Shown: positions 42,782-52,657 of the stretch, in pieces
Numbering within the stretch: the stretch's first letter is position 1
How the letters are laid out: each line of letters starts with the position of its first letter
DNA from: Ideonella sp. MAG2
GTDB taxonomy: Bacteria > Pseudomonadota > Gammaproteobacteria > Burkholderiales > Burkholderiaceae_C
Direction: 5' to 3'
Length of the DNA stretch: 55,932 nt
Assembly: GCA_004359425.1 (NCBI GenBank)
Contig: PTEU01000002.1
Coordinates: 1,561,827 to 1,617,758 of the forward strand
The notes under the pieces: model-generated
What the model saw: the letters and a program-made list of their open reading frames with translations, nothing else
The model's database searches: none
What the model was told of the DNA's origin: nothing
Translations under genes and position numbers: made by a program

Positions 42782-43540
42782 ATGGACATTGCAGGCAAGG
42801 TATTCATCGTCACAGGTGGGGCCTCCGGCTTGGGGGAAGGCACGGCGCGGATGCTGGCGGCGCATGGTGGCAAGGTTGTGATTGCCGACCTACAAGTGGA
42901 AAAGGGCCAAGCCTTGGCTAATGATCTGGGTGGGGCTTTCGTGCGCTGCGATGTCAGCCAAGAAGCAGACGGCCGCGCCGTGGTAGCCCAAGCCTTCAGC
43001 ATGGGCAAGTTGATGGGCTTGGTGAACTGTGCAGGAATTGCCCCAGCCATCAAGACCGTAGGCAAAGACGGCGCACACGCCCTGGACATCTTTGCCAAGG
43101 TGATCAACATCAACTTGGTCGGCTCGTTCAACATGATTCGCCTGGCGGCGGAAGCCATGTGCAAGAACGACGCCGAACCGACCGGTGAGCGTGGCGTACT
43201 GATCAGCACCGCCAGCGTGGCCGCCTATGACGGCCAAATCGGCCAAGCGGCCTACGCAGCCTCTAAAGGCGGTGTAGTGGGCATGACCCTCCCCATCGCC
43301 CGCGACCTGGCCCGCAACGGCATCCGCAACATGACCATTGCCCCCGGCATCTTTGGTACCCCCATGCTGTTTGGCATGCCCCAAGAGGTGCAAGATGCCC
43401 TGGCTGCCAGCGTACCCTTCCCTTCCCGCCTGGGCAAGCCTGAAGACTATGCCAAGTTGGTGCACCAAATCGTGACCAACGAGATGCTGAACGGGGAGGT
43501 GATTCGGTTAGATGGGGCGATTAGGTTGGCGCAGAAGTGA
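42782..43540 (+). CDS. Short-chain 3-hydroxyacyl-CoA dehydrogenase (HSD10-like)
   Basis: A 252-residue SDR. VTGGASGLGEG (10-20) binds NAD, NCAGIAPA is the usual NAG motif, and Ser, Tyr and Lys lie in STASVAAYDGQIGQAAYAASKGG (YxxxK). The APGIFGTPML block is typical of type II 3-hydroxyacyl-CoA dehydrogenase (HSD10/FadB2x), which acts in isoleucine and fatty-acid breakdown. A GGAG site precedes ATG 42782. The LiuR-like operator upstream fits this role. Confidence 0.9.
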   Translation: MDIAGKVFIVTGGASGLGEGTARMLAAHGGKVVIADLQVEKGQALANDLGGAFVRCDVSQEADGRAVVAQAFSMGKLMGLVNCAGIAPAIKTVGKDGAHALDIFAKVININLVGSFNMIRLAAEAMCKNDAEPTGERGVLISTASVAAYDGQIGQAAYAASKGGVVGMTLPIARDLARNGIRNMTIAPGIFGTPMLFGMPQEVQDALAASVPFPSRLGKPEDYAKLVHQIVTNEMLNGEVIRLDGAIRLAQK

Positions 43541-43562
43541 ATATTCATCGGAGCCATCAATG

Positions 43563-43593
43563 AAAAAGGGCCTCGCAATGAGGCCCTTTTTTT
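43563..43593. terminator. Bidirectional rho-independent terminator
   Basis: AAAAAGGGCCTC (43563-43574) and GAGGCCCTTTTT (from 43580) form a GC stem around GCAAT. A on one side and T on the other let it end both the SDR transcript and the convergent TonB-receptor transcript. Confidence 0.85.
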
Positions 43594-43637
43594 GAACGGC
43601 TATCAACGGTCAAACGCCGACTTCCGAGCAAATTACA

Positions 43638-46487
43638 TCAGAAACTCTGGGTGTACCGGACATACAGGAACCGACCTGGGATCTCGTATTGAGGATCAAA
43701 GCTGTTCGCAAAGGTTGAATACGATGTCGGTGGCTGCCTGTTAAAGATGTTGTTGATACCGAAAGTAAACTTGGCTTTCCAGGGAGCCTTCCAGTTGACC
43801 GACACATCGTGGTAAGTTGTTGCACCCAGCTTATTCTTCAGGTTAACTGGGTCCGAACACAGCAAGTCAAAGCCTTCTGGATCACCGAAATCGCAGTCTT
43901 CTACTTGAGAGGAGAAGTATCGAATACCCCAATTTGCACCGAAGTCTCCTCGCTGCCAGTTGACATTCAAGTTGCTGCGAACACGCCAATAGTTATCTCG
44001 ATCATAATAATGGCCAACTTGATTCTCCTCACCATTCTCTGAATACTTTTTCATGTAGGTGGTATCCCAGACCACTCCAAAAGTGCCCAAGCTCGATTTT
44101 GGCAGGCGATAAGAAAGCGTCAAATCGTAGCCTTCGACGTCAATCGTTTTAAAGTTCAAACCGGCCGAGATTAGCGTGTTAATCTGGCCACCAGGTGACC
44201 GGTTAAACAGTTGACACGCATTGGCGTCGCCTTGCTCGATGCAACGATCCAAAATCGTCTGACCAGTGAAGGACTGAATCCCGTTTTTAAGAGCAATGCT
44301 CCACCAGTCAAAGGTTAGGTCGACACCAGGCAGGAAGCTAGGACTTGCAACAAAACCCAAGGTCTTGGTGACAGACGTTTCTGGCTTGAGGAAAGGGTTA
44401 CCTCCAGTGCTGATACGAATCTGTGGGTTACCTTGGTCGTAGCCCCCAACGGGGACTCCCTGAGCATGACACCGAGCCTTTTGTTGGTCATTCAGGCTGT
44501 TATAGCCTCCACCAAACGTGGTGGAGCAAGGATCAGCGACTTGTGGAAATGAGTCTGCTAAGCCTTGATACAACTCATCGATGGCAGGCGCCCGGAAACC
44601 CTGGGACCAGTTACCACGGAGCATTAAATCATTGTTGAGCTTCCATGTCACACCCGCCTTGCTATTCGTAGTACTACCGAAGTTCGTATAGTCCGAATGC
44701 CGAACCGCCAAGGACAAATCAAGAGCTTTAACGGCCGGCAAGTTCTTGAGCAAAGGAACCGACAACTCGACATAGCCTTCGGTTACGCCGTAGCCCCCAA
44801 TAGTTGGGGTACGTGCGTTTCCGGTAGTGTTACCTGAAGCGATCAGCGCGTCAGGAGAGTCAAAACCAGACTCATTGCGTTTCTCAACTCCGGCGGCGAA
44901 GCCCAGCGCGCCCGCAGGAAGCTTGAACAAGTCCCCAGTGATGTTGGCGTACAAATGCCGCATGGTGTAGCCCAAGGTATCATGGGCTACAAAGCCGCTG
45001 TAGGCCAGCATCTCAGGCGTGATAGAGCCCGGAGCGCCAAGCAAGTTCATCGGTACGCAGCCCGTAATCACACTGGAAGCATCACCCGGCTTGCTGACAC
45101 AGATCGGCTTGCCAGCGCTGTCGAGCATAGACGGACCTAAGGCGTTCTTCAAGGCGGCAACGTTGAACAAGCCCGTCGTCACATCGCTTTGACTGTTCCG
45201 GGCATACATCGCACCAGCATTCCAAGAAAAAGCCTTACCGCCGATGTCAACATTACCCTCTAATCCACCGGACACCGCGAGAGTGTTGACATCTTGCTTA
45301 AAGGAGCGACCGCCAGTTTCGACTGCACGACGTTGAATACGCGAAACATCTGCCCCGAATGGATTGTAGATACTATCCTTGCTAATCGAAATAAGCTTAG
45401 ATTGAGTGCCTGCACCAGGACCAGTTCCTAAAACAATTGGCATTGATGCAAGCAGTTGTTCCGACTTTCTCTGATTATAAATTGCCTGCAACTGAATCTG
45501 GGTATCTGGTGTGAGATCGTAACTCGCCCTACCGAACAGCGAAATCCGCTCTTGCGGCGTAACTAAATAGTTGTCAGGGGCAAAGTTATAAAAATCATCA
45601 GGTAAATCACCAACGGGGGCGGTTCTGAAGTTTCTCCAATTAGTACCGGATTTATTCGGATCATATGTAAACTGACCAGCGGAACCATCCGGTCTCGTCT
45701 GGGTTCCTGAACAGGTTCCTAAACTGGAGTTCCAGGTTCCGTTGCAAATGGCAAAGCGGCCGAAGGGTGTAGTAGAGGAGCCAAACGCAGTGCCTGTACC
45801 TATAATAGGCTCAGACGAAATATGGCGGTCTCCCGCACCGACGGGATCTTCCTTGACATAGCCAATGCCCACCATGCTCCGAAATTTTTCACCCGAAGAG
45901 CCGATCGTCAAGTCGAAAGAATTCTTCTGACCGTCTCCTTTGTCATATTGCCCGGTGTAGACGTTCACTTCCGCACCATTGAAGTCGTTGCGCAGAATAA
46001 CGTTTACCACACCGGCAATGGCGTCCGAACCATAAGTTACCGATGCACCGTCTTTAAGCACCTCAATCCGATCAACTGCGGCGGAAGGGATGGTGTTCAA
46101 ATCAACTGCACCACCGAGCCCCGTACCGCCTACCCAACGCCGACCGTTGACCAACACCAACGTTCGATTGGAGCCCAAATTTCGGAGGCTAACCCGGGTT
46201 TCGCCATTACCGCCATTGTTGTAGGTCGAATTTAGCGCAGAGCCATTGGCCGATAAGTTCTGCAGAACGTCACCAATAGTGGGCAAGCCTTGGGCTTGAA
46301 TAGCTTCACGATTCATCGTGAAAATGGGCTGGGAGGTCTCGCTGTCGATGCGCTTGATGCGCGAGCCAGTGACTTCAACTCGTTCGGCCTTTGCGTCGGC
46401 AGTCTGCGCTTGTGCTGATGCGCTTGCGAGCATGCCACTAGTAAATGCTGCCACCAAGCTGGCGCTGAGTACGGTGCGTTTGAACAT
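43638..46487 (-). CDS. Large TonB-dependent outer-membrane receptor
   Basis: A 949-residue receptor with a signal peptide (about 1-27, ending ASAQA), a plug domain (VEVTGSRIKRID at about 38, VNGRRWVGGTGLGGAVDLNTIPSAAVDRIEVLKDG near 115-150, read in parts) and a 22-strand barrel ending in the insertion signal LYVRYTQSF. Long loops rich in Asn, Gly and Tyr suit uptake of an oligosaccharide, peptide or plant polymer rather than a small siderophore; no TonB box is obvious. ATG 46487 has an AGGAG site. Its base composition is clearly more AT-rich than neighbours. The gene lies alone beside the peptide ABC genes. Confidence 0.9.
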   Translation of the reverse strand: MFKRTVLSASLVAAFTSGMLASASAQAQTADAKAERVEVTGSRIKRIDSETSQPIFTMNREAIQAQGLPTIGDVLQNLSANGSALNSTYNNGGNGETRVSLRNLGSNRTLVLVNGRRWVGGTGLGGAVDLNTIPSAAVDRIEVLKDGASVTYGSDAIAGVVNVILRNDFNGAEVNVYTGQYDKGDGQKNSFDLTIGSSGEKFRSMVGIGYVKEDPVGAGDRHISSEPIIGTGTAFGSSTTPFGRFAICNGTWNSSLGTCSGTQTRPDGSAGQFTYDPNKSGTNWRNFRTAPVGDLPDDFYNFAPDNYLVTPQERISLFGRASYDLTPDTQIQLQAIYNQRKSEQLLASMPIVLGTGPGAGTQSKLISISKDSIYNPFGADVSRIQRRAVETGGRSFKQDVNTLAVSGGLEGNVDIGGKAFSWNAGAMYARNSQSDVTTGLFNVAALKNALGPSMLDSAGKPICVSKPGDASSVITGCVPMNLLGAPGSITPEMLAYSGFVAHDTLGYTMRHLYANITGDLFKLPAGALGFAAGVEKRNESGFDSPDALIASGNTTGNARTPTIGGYGVTEGYVELSVPLLKNLPAVKALDLSLAVRHSDYTNFGSTTNSKAGVTWKLNNDLMLRGNWSQGFRAPAIDELYQGLADSFPQVADPCSTTFGGGYNSLNDQQKARCHAQGVPVGGYDQGNPQIRISTGGNPFLKPETSVTKTLGFVASPSFLPGVDLTFDWWSIALKNGIQSFTGQTILDRCIEQGDANACQLFNRSPGGQINTLISAGLNFKTIDVEGYDLTLSYRLPKSSLGTFGVVWDTTYMKKYSENGEENQVGHYYDRDNYWRVRSNLNVNWQRGDFGANWGIRYFSSQVEDCDFGDPEGFDLLCSDPVNLKNKLGATTYHDVSVNWKAPWKAKFTFGINNIFNRQPPTSYSTFANSFDPQYEIPGRFLYVRYTQSF

Positions 46488-46816
46488 ATGAAATCCGCTC
46501 CTGAGAAACAAAAGGTTGATTGATAAACCCAGCTTTGCAGCAACCCCTGTGCCAGCCTTGTGGAGTCGACATGGCTTGCCAGCAAAAACTTATCCGGAAT
46601 TCTGCTTGATCTGTAGGGTCACTTTGCGTGAGGGAAACCCTGTTGTTACATGGGAGCAACAACAGGATTGAGGGAATTTTTTTTGTTGGACTCCGCCTGC
46701 GCCCATGTGCTTCCCGTGCTTGCTTGATTGGAAGATCATCCGCAGCTCACACGGATAGATCGTCAGGCCATCCTGGGCTGCGCTGCCCGCGATGTGGGGC
46801 GGCATCCTGTCCGATA
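46488..46816. other. Leader/promoter region of the TonB-dependent receptor
   Basis: These 329 bases hold no gene that I can support. A perfect 9-bp inverted repeat, CCTGTTGTT/AACAACAGG (46639-46647 and 46658-46666), lies about 150 bases before the receptor start, with an A/T run at 46677-46685. It could be an operator or an RNA hairpin in the leader. Confidence 0.5.
46639..46666. repeat. 9-bp perfect inverted repeat upstream of the TonB receptor
   Basis: Arms at 46639-46647 and 46658-46666 around a 10-base loop. The T-run that would make it a terminator is 10 bases away, so a regulatory hairpin or protein site is as likely. Confidence 0.65.
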
Positions 46817-49135
46817 TCAGCCCTGCGCCACCAACCTAGGCACCGAGGCGATGAGCTTGCGGGTGTAGTCGTCTTGAGGGGCACCCAGGACGCGGTCGCA
46901 AGGGCCTTGTTCGACCACTTTTCCCATGCGCATCACAGCCACTTCGTCGGCGATGTACTCCACCACACCGATATTGTGGGTAATGAACAAATAGGAAACA
47001 CCCAGTTCGGATTGCAAGTCTCTCAGGAGATTCAAAATCTGCGCTTGGACGGAAACATCCAAGGCTGAGGTGGGCTCGTCACAAACGATGAGTTTGGGAT
47101 TTACGGCCAACGCTCGGGCAATCGCAATTCGTTGCCTCTGCCCGCCCGAAAACTCGTGGGGATATCGGTCCAAGGCGTCCAGGCGCAAGCCGACTTGGTC
47201 AGCCAACTGTTCGATGCGCTGGCGTCGGCCCGCAGCATCTACGTCTGGCAGCAGGGCCGCCATGCCCTCTTCCAGGACCTCGGCCACCCTCATCCGCGGG
47301 TTCAGGGATGCAAATGGGTCTTGAAAGATGATCTGGATCTGGCGGCGTGCAGCTAGAAGCTCTGCTCCATCCATGTCAAAAAGGTTGCGTCCACCCAGCA
47401 AGGCTTGCCCACCAATGTCGGCTTGGCCGCGCAAGAGCTGCACGATGGCCTTGCCGCTGGTGGTCTTGCCACAGCCCGATTCGCCCACTAAGGCCAAGGT
47501 ACGGCCTTGAGGCACATCGAAAGTGACACCATCTACGGCATTGAAATGCCCCACCGTGCGGTGCAACAGGCCTTTTTTGATGGGGAATTTGACGCTCAGG
47601 TTTTGGACCTGCAGCAGCGGTGCTCCCGTTTGGCTGCTGGTTGAAGCGGCGGCCGGCACTGCAGCAGGCGCTGCGGCCGCCACTTTGGCCGGTAGGGGCT
47701 GCGGTGCATGGAGCCAGCACCGTACGGCCCGTCCGCTGGTGCCTTGAATCCACAGCTCCGGAATGTCCTGCTGACATTGGCCTTGTGCCTGCTCGCACCG
47801 GGGGGCAAAGCGGCAACCGGTGAAGGCTTGGGTCAACGAGGGGTCTCGGCTCATTTCATTGCGGGCCAGATTGATCATGCCGCCAAAACTGCTGGTGGAA
47901 GAGTCGACGCCCACCCCCACCAAGGCCAGCACAGCTTCATACAAGATGAGCGCTGAGAACTCCAGCACGGTGACGATCAGCATCAGGTGAGCCACGTTCG
48001 GGAAGATGTGCCGCACCATGATGCGGGTATTGGTGACGCCAAAGGCGTTGGCCGCCTGCACGTAGTCCAGCTCGCGCAGCTTCAGGGTCTCGCCGCGCAG
48101 CAGGCGGCACAGGCCTGCCCAGCCCGTCAGACCCAGCACTGCACAGAGCAAGAAGAGCTTCAAGTCCGCGCGCTCTACCCCGGTTTCAAACAACTCCGGG
48201 TGCTTGTCCAAAAACACCTGCACCATCAGCACGCAGGCGGCGATCAGCAAGATGTTGGGGATGGAAGACAGCACCGTGTAGACATACTGAATCAGTTCGT
48301 CAACCCATCCCTTGTAATAGCCCGCCATGATGCCCAGCACCACGGCCAAGGGCAGTGTGGCCAAGGTAGACAGCGCTCCAATCACGAAAGCTGTGCGAAT
48401 GCTTTTTAGCGTTTGCAGCAATACGTCGTTGCCGGTAATGTCGGTGCCAAAGACGTGGTAGTGGCTCATCAGCCCACCTATTGCGCCAGCCACCACACCC
48501 ACAGCCATCAGCGTGATGTAGGCCACATGCCAAGGCACTTTGGTTTCCTGCCGCCAGATGGCTGCCCACATGGCTTTAATGCCTTGTTGATGGGCCCGCC
48601 CCATCCAAAACGTCAACACAAGGCACAGCAGCGCAGCCAGGCCTAAGCCCATCACTGCGCCTGTCAATCCGCGAGTCGTCACATCGGCCGCCCACTGCGT
48701 GTCAGGATCACTGAGATGAGCCCCTCCAAACTTCAGGCGCGGGGCCACTCGGCTGACCTGGCCGTTCACTTCCACAGACTCCTTGGTGAAGCTGACCGTG
48801 GACAACGGCCTTGAGTAAGTGGCTTCGCGGGTTTCTATCAGGCGCGCCAAGACGGTGTCCAACACCGACTGCACGCGGGTGTCGTACTCCACCTTGCCCG
48901 CGGTCGACCCTGCGGCCGGTGGCAACACCTTACGGTAGTGAATACTGTCTGCCAGGGTAATCAGCAAGCAAACCGCCAGCAGCACCGCCGACGCCAAGGC
49001 TGGGCCACTGCGAAAAACCTTGGCCCAGTTGGCGGCCAAATTGGGCTGACGCCGCACCGACACGATGTACAGCGCCAGGGCAACAAACAAGGCCCAGATG
49101 GCCATGTCCGTCCATAGAAAAACAATTTTCGGCAT
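46817..49135 (-). CDS. Peptide ABC permease fused in frame to an ATP-binding domain
   Basis: A 772-residue chimera. Residues 1-433 are a DppC/OppC-type permease with a large periplasmic insert (about 55-155) and the ATPase-docking loop LDYVQAANAFGVTNTRIMVRH. Just after MINLARNEMSRDPS, where such permeases normally carry one more membrane segment, the sequence changes to FTGCRFAPRCEQAQGQC, which is the C-terminal tail of an ATPase. A complete second ATPase follows (about 500-765): GESGCGKTTSGKA, FSGGQRQRIAIARAL, VCDEPTSALDV, FITHNIGVV. The permease end and most of the first (DppD-like) ATPase are missing. This is an in-frame deletion or a join of two contigs. Confidence 0.8.
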   Translation of the reverse strand: MPKIVFLWTDMAIWALFVALALYIVSVRRQPNLAANWAKVFRSGPALASAVLLAVCLLITLADSIHYRKVLPPAAGSTAGKVEYDTRVQSVLDTVLARLIETREATYSRPLSTVSFTKESVEVNGQVSRVAPRLKFGGAHLSDPDTQWAADVTTRGLTGAVMGLGLAALLCLVLTFWMGRAHQQGIKAMWAAIWRQETKVPWHVAYITLMAVGVVAGAIGGLMSHYHVFGTDITGNDVLLQTLKSIRTAFVIGALSTLATLPLAVVLGIMAGYYKGWVDELIQYVYTVLSSIPNILLIAACVLMVQVFLDKHPELFETGVERADLKLFLLCAVLGLTGWAGLCRLLRGETLKLRELDYVQAANAFGVTNTRIMVRHIFPNVAHLMLIVTVLEFSALILYEAVLALVGVGVDSSTSSFGGMINLARNEMSRDPSLTQAFTGCRFAPRCEQAQGQCQQDIPELWIQGTSGRAVRCWLHAPQPLPAKVAAAAPAAVPAAASTSSQTGAPLLQVQNLSVKFPIKKGLLHRTVGHFNAVDGVTFDVPQGRTLALVGESGCGKTTSGKAIVQLLRGQADIGGQALLGGRNLFDMDGAELLAARRQIQIIFQDPFASLNPRMRVAEVLEEGMAALLPDVDAAGRRQRIEQLADQVGLRLDALDRYPHEFSGGQRQRIAIARALAVNPKLIVCDEPTSALDVSVQAQILNLLRDLQSELGVSYLFITHNIGVVEYIADEVAVMRMGKVVEQGPCDRVLGAPQDDYTRKLIASVPRLVAQG

Positions 49136-49160
49136 CTTGAATGCTCCGAAGAAAGCGGGG

Positions 49161-50144
49161 TCAGGCCAAGCGGACGCGTGGGTCCACCCAGGTGTAGGCC
49201 ATGTCGATCAGCACATAGGTGGCGATGTAGAGCAATGAGCCCACAAACACCATGGTGCGAACAATGGCGAAGTCCTGTTTGCTGATGGCCTCAATCACAT
49301 AGGCCCCCAAACCCGGTATGCCGAAGAAGCTCTCAAACACCAAGCTGCCCATGAACACATAAGGCAAGTAGCCACCGGCACTGGTGATGATGGGAATCAG
49401 TGCATTCCGCAAGACGTGACGGAACATGACGATGCGCTCTGACAGGCCCTTGGCGCGCGCGGTGCGCACATAGTCCTTGCTGATTTCCTCCAAGAACATG
49501 GCACGGTACAGACGGGCTTCGGCCCCAAGCCGCGCAATGGCGGACAGCATGACCGGCAGCACCAAGAAGCGCACCAAATCCAGGCTTTGCACGTAGCCCG
49601 AGATCGGCACCAACTTGAGCACCCGCGAGAACAAGAACTGCCCCACGATGATGTAGAACAAGCTAGAGATGGACAGCATCAGCACGCAGAGGATCACCCC
49701 CCACAAGTCCAACTTGGTGTTTCTGAACATCACCAGCAGCAAGGCAAAGGCCGTGCTGGCAATCACCTGCAGCAAGAAGATGGGAATGGCCAGTTGCATG
49801 CTGACCCACATGCGGGTGGAGACCTCATGGCCAATATCGCCCGAACTCTCGCTGTCTGGGCGGCCAAAGTCCAGCTTGAACAGCGAGACTGAGCGCTCCC
49901 AAAAAATGGTCTCCGTCAGTTGCTCGCTACCCTGTTTGCTGTCATTCCAGTACAGCGGTTTGTCATAGCCGCGCTCGGTTTTCCACTTCTCGATCAGCTG
50001 TTGGGTCACCCGCTTACCGCCAATGTTCAGGCGGGCCATGTCATCGGGGGTGTTGACGGTGAAGAACAGAAAGAAGGTCGCCAGGTTCACGCCCAGCAAG
50101 ATCAGCACGCCATAGAGCGCACGGCGGATGGTGTAGGAGATCAT
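49161..50144 (-). CDS. Peptide ABC transporter permease (DppB/OppB-like)
   Basis: A 327-residue permease with six predicted membrane segments. It has the family loop YVRTARAKGLSERIVMFRHVLRNALIPI and the end IDMAYTWVDPRVRLA. The first periplasmic loop (about 30-110) is longer than usual. It is the partner of the permease part of the next gene, 25 bases downstream, and follows the binding-protein gene by 18 bases. Confidence 0.9.
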   Translation of the reverse strand: MISYTIRRALYGVLILLGVNLATFFLFFTVNTPDDMARLNIGGKRVTQQLIEKWKTERGYDKPLYWNDSKQGSEQLTETIFWERSVSLFKLDFGRPDSESSGDIGHEVSTRMWVSMQLAIPIFLLQVIASTAFALLLVMFRNTKLDLWGVILCVLMLSISSLFYIIVGQFLFSRVLKLVPISGYVQSLDLVRFLVLPVMLSAIARLGAEARLYRAMFLEEISKDYVRTARAKGLSERIVMFRHVLRNALIPIITSAGGYLPYVFMGSLVFESFFGIPGLGAYVIEAISKQDFAIVRTMVFVGSLLYIATYVLIDMAYTWVDPRVRLA

Positions 50145-50162
50145 GGTGTGTGCTCTTTCAAC

Positions 50163-52427
50163 TCAGGCCAAGATTTCACCGCGGGCGTTCATGCGTTCGC
50201 GGCGGCGCAGGCTGTTGCGAGCCACCCAATAGGCTGCCCCCAGCACCAATACCAACAAGGCCATGGGCCAGAGCACCGGGTTATTCCAGCTACGCAAACT
50301 TGCTAGCCGTTTTTCAACATCAAGCCTCAAGTAGCGTCCGTGGTCCCGCACCAAGATGGCAGACTTTGAGTTCTTGACCCAGCTTTGCACAGCGGCCGAG
50401 GCATAAGGGAAATAGCCAAAGCTCCATGCCGCGTCTTCTTGAACAATGCGGGTCATCTTGTCGATCACCGCTTGCTTCTCTGGCCCGTCATTGAGTGACT
50501 TCAGTTGGTTGAACAACTTGTCAAACTCAGGGTTTTGATAGTTGCCCGTGTTCTCACCGTCTGACACGCTCTTGGCGTTAGGCCCATAGAGCAAGAACAT
50601 AAAGTTCTCGGCGTCCGGGTAGTCGGCGTTCCAGCCCAGCCAGAATATTTGATGCTTGCCTTTGCGAACCTTGTCTTGGAACTGGTTGTTGTCGGTAGCA
50701 CGCACCTCAGTCTGGATACCCAGCTTGGCAAACTGCTTGACCACCCAGTCAATCTGCGGTTTGCGCTCAGGCGTGGGCGGGTAGTAAACGTCGTAATTGA
50801 GGACCAGCGGCTTGCCCGTCTTCACATCACGACCATTGGGATAACCCGCTTCGACCATCAGCTTTTTGGCATCTTCAATGGGCCGCCGCTGGTATGCCCC
50901 ATTGGCCCAAACGTGGGTGATGGGGTTGACGCCTTCGGCCGTGCCTTCACGTGAGCCCGGAATGCCTTGGGGCAAGGGGCTCATGGCCGCCACACCGGCG
51001 TACTTGGGGAAGATTTGCGAATACTCTTCCCAGTTGATGGCGATGGAAATCGCTTGCCGCAGTTTGCGATTCCGGTCCTTGGCCTCCGGTGTGTCCCCGT
51101 GTCCCACCACTGGGTCCAAAAAGTTAAAGCCGATGAAGTAGCTGTTGACATCCGGTGCCTTGGGGAACAGAAATCCCTTGGCTTGGTAGTCGGCACGGAC
51201 CTCTTCGGAATCAGTGGCCTCAGCCAAGTACTCAACGCCTAAGTCGACCCGCTCAAAGACTTCCAGATCGTAAAACCCGTCGCGGAACTTGTTTCTTCGA
51301 GGCGTGGCCTCGCGCTCCACCACGGCCACGATGCCATCAGTAAATGGCGTCTTTTTGCCGCAATCATCCAACAGTCCCTGTTCCTTATCACCAGGCATGC
51401 CTTCGCAGGGGTAGGGCTCGCCTCGGTAGTTGGGGTTGCGCTTCATCACGATGCGCCGGTCCTTGACGTACTCCGTCATCATGAAGGGGCCTGTGCCCAC
51501 CGGCCAGGTGTCCAGGCTCAGGCCTGCGGTGGCCATGCCGGGCTGAGCATAAAAGGCATCAGCCTCCCAAGGCACCGGGGCCAAGAAGGTCATCTGCATC
51601 CAATACTTCCACTGCGGGTACTTGCCCTTGATGCGGATGCGCAGCAGGTGCTTTTCAGGCGCTGAGGCTCCTGCCAAAGGCCAGCGCCGGAAATCCAGGA
51701 ACGGCCGGTCTTGGCTGGAAGGGTCCAGCCCTTCACGCAGCTTGGCGTCTTCTTTCTTGATCAGCTCGCCATAGTCTTTCAGGCCCACCACATACTCAGA
51801 AAAGATGCCCGCAATGGGCGTGGTGATGCGCGTGGTGGTGTGGCGCTTGAGTGCATACACAAAGTCTTCGGCCACCAGCTCGCGCGTGCCCGTTTTCTCA
51901 AACTCCCAGGGGCTGCGCTTGCCACCCAACTCGCCGGGCTTCATGGCGTGGTAGAGGTACTGGCCTTGGGCATCTTGCGCAAAGGCCGGGTGCGGCGCGT
52001 ACAAGATGCCCTTTTTGATCGGCACGTCATAAACGCTTTCGGCCACTTGGTCCGCAGGGGCGTCGGCCGCTAGGGTTTGGCCGTTCTTGTCGAGGTAGGC
52101 GGGCTCCACCACCTTCTCGGCGGATTTGGGCACCAATTCGAAGGGCCGCTTCAGGTAGTGGTAGCCGTAGGGCGGCTCATAGACCTGGTAAGTCACCAAG
52201 GTCTCGTTGTTCCAGTAGGACGCCGTCGGGTCCAGGTGGCGAGGGGTGTTCTCAATGATCGCCGTGTGGATCAGGTTGGACTCTGCAGCTCCCTTGGGCC
52301 AAGGGCTGTTGTCGCACCCCGCCAGCGAGGCCACCCCCACCAGTCCCAGCAGCATCCATGCTCGTACCTTGGCACCCCAAGACACCCCTGCGCCAGCGCC
52401 ACGCGCAAGCCCGATGTGACCACCCAT
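50163..52427 (-). CDS. Peptide-binding lipoprotein (SBP family 5) with C-terminal membrane anchor
   Basis: A 754-residue extracellular solute-binding protein. LVGVASLAGC (29-38) is a lipobox with Cys38. The core has the family-5 marks TGPFMMTEYVKDRRIVMKRN and LRQAISIAINWEEY. It is longer than the usual 530-600 residues because of several inserts. Near the C-terminus a hydrophobic stretch (about 718-735, WPMALLVLVLGAAYWVA) followed by Arg-rich residues forms a second membrane anchor, which is unusual. ATG 52427 has a GAGGGG site. It captures peptides for the two permeases that follow. Confidence 0.88.
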   Translation of the reverse strand: MGGHIGLARGAGAGVSWGAKVRAWMLLGLVGVASLAGCDNSPWPKGAAESNLIHTAIIENTPRHLDPTASYWNNETLVTYQVYEPPYGYHYLKRPFELVPKSAEKVVEPAYLDKNGQTLAADAPADQVAESVYDVPIKKGILYAPHPAFAQDAQGQYLYHAMKPGELGGKRSPWEFEKTGTRELVAEDFVYALKRHTTTRITTPIAGIFSEYVVGLKDYGELIKKEDAKLREGLDPSSQDRPFLDFRRWPLAGASAPEKHLLRIRIKGKYPQWKYWMQMTFLAPVPWEADAFYAQPGMATAGLSLDTWPVGTGPFMMTEYVKDRRIVMKRNPNYRGEPYPCEGMPGDKEQGLLDDCGKKTPFTDGIVAVVEREATPRRNKFRDGFYDLEVFERVDLGVEYLAEATDSEEVRADYQAKGFLFPKAPDVNSYFIGFNFLDPVVGHGDTPEAKDRNRKLRQAISIAINWEEYSQIFPKYAGVAAMSPLPQGIPGSREGTAEGVNPITHVWANGAYQRRPIEDAKKLMVEAGYPNGRDVKTGKPLVLNYDVYYPPTPERKPQIDWVVKQFAKLGIQTEVRATDNNQFQDKVRKGKHQIFWLGWNADYPDAENFMFLLYGPNAKSVSDGENTGNYQNPEFDKLFNQLKSLNDGPEKQAVIDKMTRIVQEDAAWSFGYFPYASAAVQSWVKNSKSAILVRDHGRYLRLDVEKRLASLRSWNNPVLWPMALLVLVLGAAYWVARNSLRRRERMNARGEILA

Positions 52428-52657
52428 GCGGAAGCCCCTCAAAATTGGTGTACTGGACACAACGCGGATCACGCGGCCAGCACATGCACAAAAACAAAAC
52501 CGCCTGCAGCCAGCAACCCGCTCGTAGCAGGCACCGGAACAGGCGAATGACGCAGATTTTAAGCGCGGCAGCAGCCCTTGGCCCTTAGGGTTTTCGCAAG
52601 GCTGATGCCCGAACTCAGTGCAAATTCTTCGGCAAGTTTACGAATGCGGCGAAGAAT

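Noticed and set aside
46639..46666. Terminator of the peptide ABC operon
   Set aside because: The T-run is on the wrong side and 10 bases from the arm, and the hairpin is about 150 bases beyond the operon's stop codon.
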